Of a stretch of DNA of 48,495 nt, positions 45,421-48,495 are shown piece by piece. Below the pieces are notes generated by a model. That model was given only the letters and a program-made list of their open reading frames with translations, had not been told where the DNA came from and searched no databases. Positions within the stretch are counted from its first letter, which is position 1; each line of letters opens with the position of its first letter. The stretch is taken from assembly GCA_938003955.1 (NCBI GenBank), contig CALKXE010000095.1, positions 1-48,495 on the forward strand. The letters run 5' to 3'. The DNA comes from an uncultured Saprospiraceae bacterium (lineage in GTDB: Bacteria > Bacteroidota > Bacteroidia > Chitinophagales > Saprospiraceae). The position numbers and the translations under genes were made by a program.

Positions 45421-45528
45421 AAGTTGTTTGTTTCGTAAGGTTTAGGCTGTGTCTCTTGTCTGAATGCGTTTTGTTTTCGAACCTTCAAATTCAAAGAGTA
45501 GATGTGTTTTATTAATAGTCAACATTAT

Positions 45529-45567
45529 AAAGCGACTCGGCAAATCAAACAATTCTAGCGATTCAGC
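45529..45567. repeat. Dispersed repeat, copy 2 (about 38 bp)
   Basis: A near match to 1168-1205, sharing TCAAACAATTCT and the flanking GCGA(C/T)TC arms. It lies 23 bp beyond the stop of the minus-strand GyrI-like gene, in the same orientation relative to the gene as copy 1 is to paaH. Confidence 0.6.
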
Positions 45568-45585
45568 AAAAGGCACAGCCTTTTT
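45568..45585 (-). terminator. Short hairpin after the GyrI-like gene
   Basis: AAAAGGC (45568-45574) and GCCTTTT (45578-45584) form a 7-bp stem with a 3-nt loop, directly next to the dispersed repeat. The T tail in the direction of the gene is only four bases, so it is a weak terminator. Confidence 0.5.
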
Positions 45586-45589
45586 GATA

Positions 45590-46048
45590 TTATTTTAATG
45601 CTATAAAGATATCTACTTCTGCATTCTGCAAGTCAGCTGATCGCTCATCATATACTTCATAGTCTACACTGAATGCTCGGTCAAGATCAGATTTCCAGAT
45701 TTGCATCCAAGTTGCTACTACTGCTTGGCCATGTTCTATAACACCCTTCGCGAGGAATTGTGCATTATCAGAGGCAGGTACTTGGAGATGAGTAAGTCCT
45801 TCTGGTATTTCATTGACTTCATTTACTTTGCATCCTAGTATTACATCATATGGCTGTGTATGATCACCTTCGTATCCAGTGTAAAGACAATATATTGCAC
45901 TGTTAGTCTTGTTGGGAATGTTTTCAAGAATGTTTTCAGACATGAATCTATTCCAAAGTGCAGGAATATCTGTGGCGGCACTGCCATCGTTGATTGTTCT
46001 AGTTTTGATACCCACAATGTCAAATTGTTCTACGTTTGTTGTCTTCAT
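45590..46048 (-). CDS. GyrI-like (AraC effector-binding) domain protein
   Basis: A stand-alone 152-aa GyrI-like domain with no DNA-binding part. Visible segments are FDIVGIKTRTINDGSAATDI near the start, the core YCLYTGYEGDHTQPYDVILG, VPASDNAQFLAKGV, and the C-terminal strand YEVYDERSADLQNAEVDIFI. Such proteins bind small hydrophobic or cationic compounds; some have hydrolase activity. Its own promoter and an operator-like inverted repeat lie in the short gap to the WYL regulator gene, suggesting that the regulator controls it. Confidence 0.88.
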   Translation of the reverse strand: MKTTNVEQFDIVGIKTRTINDGSAATDIPALWNRFMSENILENIPNKTNSAIYCLYTGYEGDHTQPYDVILGCKVNEVNEIPEGLTHLQVPASDNAQFLAKGVIEHGQAVVATWMQIWKSDLDRAFSVDYEVYDERSADLQNAEVDIFIALK

Positions 46049-46073
46049 ATTGTATTTGTTTAATGATTTAGAA

Positions 46074-46108
46074 CAAAAGTATACTGCACTGGTGACAGCC
46101 CTATGTCA
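46074..46108 (-). promoter_or_regulatory. Promoter with overlapping operator for the GyrI-like gene
   Basis: On the minus strand TACTTTTG (46074-46081) is a perfect -7 box, 25 bp before the start. The inverted repeat TGACA (46093-46097) - 6 nt - TGTCA (46104-46108) covers the place where the -33 element would be. A protein bound there would block transcription. The adjacent WYL/HTH regulator is the natural candidate. Confidence 0.55.
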
Positions 46109-46112
46109 TACC

Positions 46113-46829
46113 TTATGTTGGCTTGTTGTTTATTTCTAATTTACTCTTGAAATAGGTCATTAAATCAAATTCTCTATCATCGAAAAGATGGGTTGAGATG
46201 TTCAACTTTTCTATTCTGTCCAGGCGAAAATCTCTATACGCCTCTCTCATTCTACACCAACCTATCATAATCCAGTTTTCTTGTGTATGATACATTGCCA
46301 TGGGTTCCACATCTCGTACAGTGAGTTTACTATTATAAAGTGCTTTATATTCTAGGTGGATTAATGCTTGGTTGGTTATTGCGGATTGGATACTTATAAG
46401 ATTGTTACTAGAAACATCCCTGTTGTAGTTTTTGATATAGGCAATCCTGCTTTCTAATTTTTTAGTTTTGTCTTTTTTATCGGTTTTGAGAACTGCTTTT
46501 ATTTTAGTGATTGCATTTGTGTACTCATCTTTGAATGATTGATCCTTATTCTGTAGTATTATCTGTTGCGCTGTGATAAGTGCATTTGCTTCAGCTTCTG
46601 AAAACATGATAGGTGGTAATGTGTAACCTTCCATCAAAGAGTAGCCCTTTCCTTCTTCCATATGAATAGGAACTCCCGATTCTTCAAGTGAACGGATATC
46701 TCTATATATCGTTCGTATGCTCACACCAAATTTCCTAGAAAGCTGAGTTGAATTTACCAATCTACTTGATTGTAATATCGTGAGTATTGCCGATAATCTA
46801 GAAAGGCGAGGAATGGGTTCTGAACTCAT
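46113..46829 (-). CDS. YafY-type transcriptional regulator (HTH_11 plus WYL domain)
   Basis: 238 aa from ATG 46829; a TTG at 46856 would add nine residues. The N-terminal winged helix-turn-helix (RLSAILTILQSSRLVNSTQL, FGVSIRTIYRDIRSLEESGV) is HTH_11. The WYL part follows the linker (about 130-238): ALIHLEYKALYNSKLTVRDV, MYHTQENWIMIGWCRMREAY and FRLDRIEKL. WYL domains sense small ligands or nucleic acids. It lies 64 bp before the GyrI-like gene on the same strand and probably regulates it. Confidence 0.92.
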   Translation of the reverse strand: MSSEPIPRLSRLSAILTILQSSRLVNSTQLSRKFGVSIRTIYRDIRSLEESGVPIHMEEGKGYSLMEGYTLPPIMFSEAEANALITAQQIILQNKDQSFKDEYTNAITKIKAVLKTDKKDKTKKLESRIAYIKNYNRDVSSNNLISIQSAITNQALIHLEYKALYNSKLTVRDVEPMAMYHTQENWIMIGWCRMREAYRDFRLDRIEKLNISTHLFDDREFDLMTYFKSKLEINNKPT

Positions 46830-46895
46830 AGAAGCTTTTTCATTTGCGAGGGACAATTTATTTGTAGGGTTAAAATAAAGTGAATTTAGTAAAAG

Positions 46896-46926
46896 TTGAA
46901 CAATCTATTTCTTTATTCTATATTTG
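46896..46926 (+). promoter_or_regulatory. Promoter of hmgA
   Basis: TTG at 46896-46898, a 20-bp spacer and TATATTTG at 46919-46926 match the Bacteroidota consensus exactly. The start codon is 40 bp downstream. Confidence 0.8.
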
Positions 46927-46966
46927 TTGTCAATGCAATTATTCTAAAACGAACTAAATAATAAGC

Positions 46967-48127
46967 ATGCCTATATATCACAAATTGGGAAAAATACCAC
47001 CAAAGCGGCATACGCAATTCCGCAAAGAAAACGGAGAACTACACTATGAGCAGCTATTCGGTACGATAGGATTTGATGGGATGTCGTCATTACTCTATCA
47101 TCTTCACAGGCCGACTATGATCAGTGAAGTGGGGGAGCCTATAGATATGACTCCAGAGATAGCCGTAGAGCGAAATATGAAATCGAGAAAATTGGTTGGC
47201 TTTAATGTTGCGCCACAAGATGATTTCCTTGATAGTCGTGTTACGATGATGGTGAATAATGACGTACATATCGGTCTAGCAGCACCTCGTAAATCTCTGA
47301 CTGAATACTTCTATAAGAATGCCGATGCTGATGAGATGTTGTTCATTCATAAAGGAACGGGAACACTGCGAACCATCTTCGGTAATATCAAATTCGAATA
47401 TGGCGATTATTTGATTATTCCTCGTGGTATGATCTATCAGATAGAGTTTGATACTGAAGATAATAGAATTCTATATGCAGAATCATTTCATCCGATATAC
47501 ACACCAAAGAGGTATAGAAATCATTTTGGACAGTTGTTAGAGCATTCACCGTTTTGTGAGAGAGATTTGAAGCTACCACAAGATCTAGAGACTCATGATG
47601 AGAAAGGAGACTTTTTGATGAAGATCAAGAAGCAAGGATTTATGCACGAGATCGTGTATAAGTCTCACCCATTTGATGTTGTAGGTTGGGATGGATATAA
47701 TTTCCCGTATGGATTTAGTATTCATAATTTCGAACCGATCACTGGTCGAGTGCATCAGCCACCACCGGTACATCAGACTTTTGAGACTTCAGCATTTGTG
47801 ATATGTTCATTCTGTCCTAGGCTATATGATTATCATCCTCTGTCTATCCCCGCTCCTTATAATCACAGTAATATCGATTCTGATGAGATGCTCTATTATG
47901 TGGACGGTGATTTCATGAGTAGAAATGATATTGATCAAGGGTATATCAGTCTGCATCCTGGAGGGATCCCGCACGGACCTCATCCTGGAGCATACGAAAG
48001 AAGTATAGGAAAAAAAGAAACAGGAGAGCTTGCTGTAATGATTGATACCTTCAAACCGCTAATGCTTACAAAAGCAGCGATGGCTATTGATGACGGTAAA
48101 TATTATAATTCATGGTTGGATCATTAA
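46967..48127 (+). CDS. hmgA: Homogentisate 1,2-dioxygenase
   Basis: A 386-aa iron(II) ring-cleavage enzyme that opens homogentisate to maleylacetoacetate in tyrosine and phenylalanine degradation. The N-terminus MPIYHKLGKIPPKRHTQFRK is characteristic of the bacterial type. The C-terminal cupin carries the probable iron ligands His300 with Glu307 in NHSNIDSDEMLYY, and His336 in HPGGIPHGPHPGAYE. RVHQPPPVHQTFET (about 261-274) lines the site. It is shorter than the human enzyme (445 aa). It has its own promoter; hppD, maleylacetoacetate isomerase and fumarylacetoacetase genes are not in the window. The stop codon runs straight into a repeat array. Confidence 0.96.
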   Translation: MPIYHKLGKIPPKRHTQFRKENGELHYEQLFGTIGFDGMSSLLYHLHRPTMISEVGEPIDMTPEIAVERNMKSRKLVGFNVAPQDDFLDSRVTMMVNNDVHIGLAAPRKSLTEYFYKNADADEMLFIHKGTGTLRTIFGNIKFEYGDYLIIPRGMIYQIEFDTEDNRILYAESFHPIYTPKRYRNHFGQLLEHSPFCERDLKLPQDLETHDEKGDFLMKIKKQGFMHEIVYKSHPFDVVGWDGYNFPYGFSIHNFEPITGRVHQPPPVHQTFETSAFVICSFCPRLYDYHPLSIPAPYNHSNIDSDEMLYYVDGDFMSRNDIDQGYISLHPGGIPHGPHPGAYERSIGKKETGELAVMIDTFKPLMLTKAAMAIDDGKYYNSWLDH

Positions 48128-48350
48128 CTGTCTGGCTTGTGCAGCAATCCGAAGGTTTGCGGGCAAACAGACAGCACCCGTACCTTGTTATAAGACAACG
48201 ATTAACTGTCTGGCTTGTGTAGCAAAAACTGTCTGGCTTGTGTAGCAAATCGTAGAATAGCGGGCAAACAGATAGCACCCGGAACTTATTCAAGACATGG
48301 CTAACTGCCTGGCTTGTGCAGCTAATCAATAAATTTGCGGGCAAGAATGC
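48127..48350. repeat. Tandem array of about 77-bp units, three copies plus a fragment
   Basis: Units start with ACTG(T/C)CTGGCTTGTG at 48127, 48228 and 48304, plus a 23-bp fragment at 48205-48227. The first two full units are 78 and 76 bp; the third is cut short near 48345. Each full unit has an inner GCGGGCAAACAGA(C/T)AGCACCCG segment, and CTGTCTG...CAGACAG in unit 1 is an inverted repeat. GTTTGC-GG-GCAAAC is a further palindrome. The array begins at the last base of the hmgA stop codon. It would form structured RNA in the hmgA 3' region. Confidence 0.85.
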
Positions 48351-48495
48351 AAGAAGGAAAACAGGAAAACAGGAAAACAAACTCAGCTTTATATAAATAA
48401 GTAAAGAAGCAAAAAACTGAGAAGGGGCAGTTTGCCATGCTTTAAACACAAGGCGTCAAACCTCGAATAGTCGATTAGTCGACTAGTCTATTTTT
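48351..48495. repeat. Low-complexity end region with short tandem repeats
   Basis: ACAGGAAA-type units repeat about three times at 48356-48378. AAACTG and CAGTTT form an inverted repeat near 48414-48433. At 48463-48490 the 8-bp unit TCGANTAG repeats three times and begins a fourth. No gene is visible, and the region continues past the window edge. Confidence 0.75.

Noticed and set aside
48127-48350. CRISPR array
   Set aside because: Repeats are about 77 bp apart with partial copies, and the conserved parts lie in two blocks rather than one uniform repeat with unique spacers. No cas genes are present.
48127-48350. Integron attC sites
   Set aside because: The units lack the paired RYYYAAC and GTTRRRY core sites, and no integrase gene or cassette ORFs are seen.
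48084-48449. Minus-strand frame covering the repeat array
   Set aside because: Its repeated Cys/Leu-rich residues simply reflect translation of the DNA tandem repeats.

Overview
This AT-rich window comes from a member of the Bacteroidota. Three things show it: the ribosomal-protein gene order rpsL-rpsG-fusA ... rplQ; the Bacteroidota-type promoters (TTG, about 20 bp, then TAnnTTTG) in front of rpsL, rpsJ and hmgA; and the accessory gene content (OMP_b-brl_3 TonB-dependent receptors, a Reg_prop/Y_Y_Y LytS-type kinase, LytTR regulators, DUF4286, UMF1-family MFS). A free-living aerobe related to Saprospiria is a reasonable guess, but this is inference. I see no rRNA, tRNA, CRISPR array, insertion sequence or prophage.

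Layout. 1-9.5 kb: a truncated secreted GH113-like glycosidase, a divergent phenylacetate pair (paaH/paaZ), a GNAT acetyltransferase, a TonB-dependent receptor, and a two-gene minus-strand unit (glycosyltransferase plus a small membrane protein). 9.5-13.2 kb: rpsL-rpsG-fusA, closed by two tandem terminators. 13.4-17.1 kb: a two-component system (propeller sensor kinase plus LytTR regulator) inserted between fusA and rpsJ. 17.3-32.3 kb: the S10-spc-alpha series from rpsJ to rplQ, with secY, infA, rpmJ and rpoA, closed by a strong terminator. No map or adk gene lies between secY and infA. 32.4-37.6 kb: UMF1-type transporter, OmpH/Skp chaperone, site-2-protease-like M50 peptidase with CBS domains, acyl-CoA dehydrogenase and a DUF4286 protein. 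38-45 kb: a compact unit of outer-membrane receptor, LytS-type kinase and LytTR regulator, followed by the potassium system trkA-trkH. 45-48.5 kb: DUF1801 protein, GyrI-like protein and WYL-domain regulator, homogentisate dioxygenase (hmgA), then a repeat-rich non-coding end.

How the genes fit together. The core is the translation and RNA polymerase supercluster. It is split into at least three transcription units by promoters before rpsL, rpsJ and probably infA. Around it are aromatic-acid catabolism genes (paaH, paaZ, hmgA, and possibly the acyl-CoA dehydrogenase) and envelope functions. The two most unusual organisational features are the two-component system inside the ribosomal supercluster and the receptor-kinase-regulator unit at 38-42 kb, which looks like a dedicated outer-membrane-to-transcription signalling module. 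A repeat of about 38 bp occurs just 3' of two unrelated minus-strand genes, and a tandem array of about 77-bp units lies 3' of hmgA. Both may be undescribed repeat families of this lineage.
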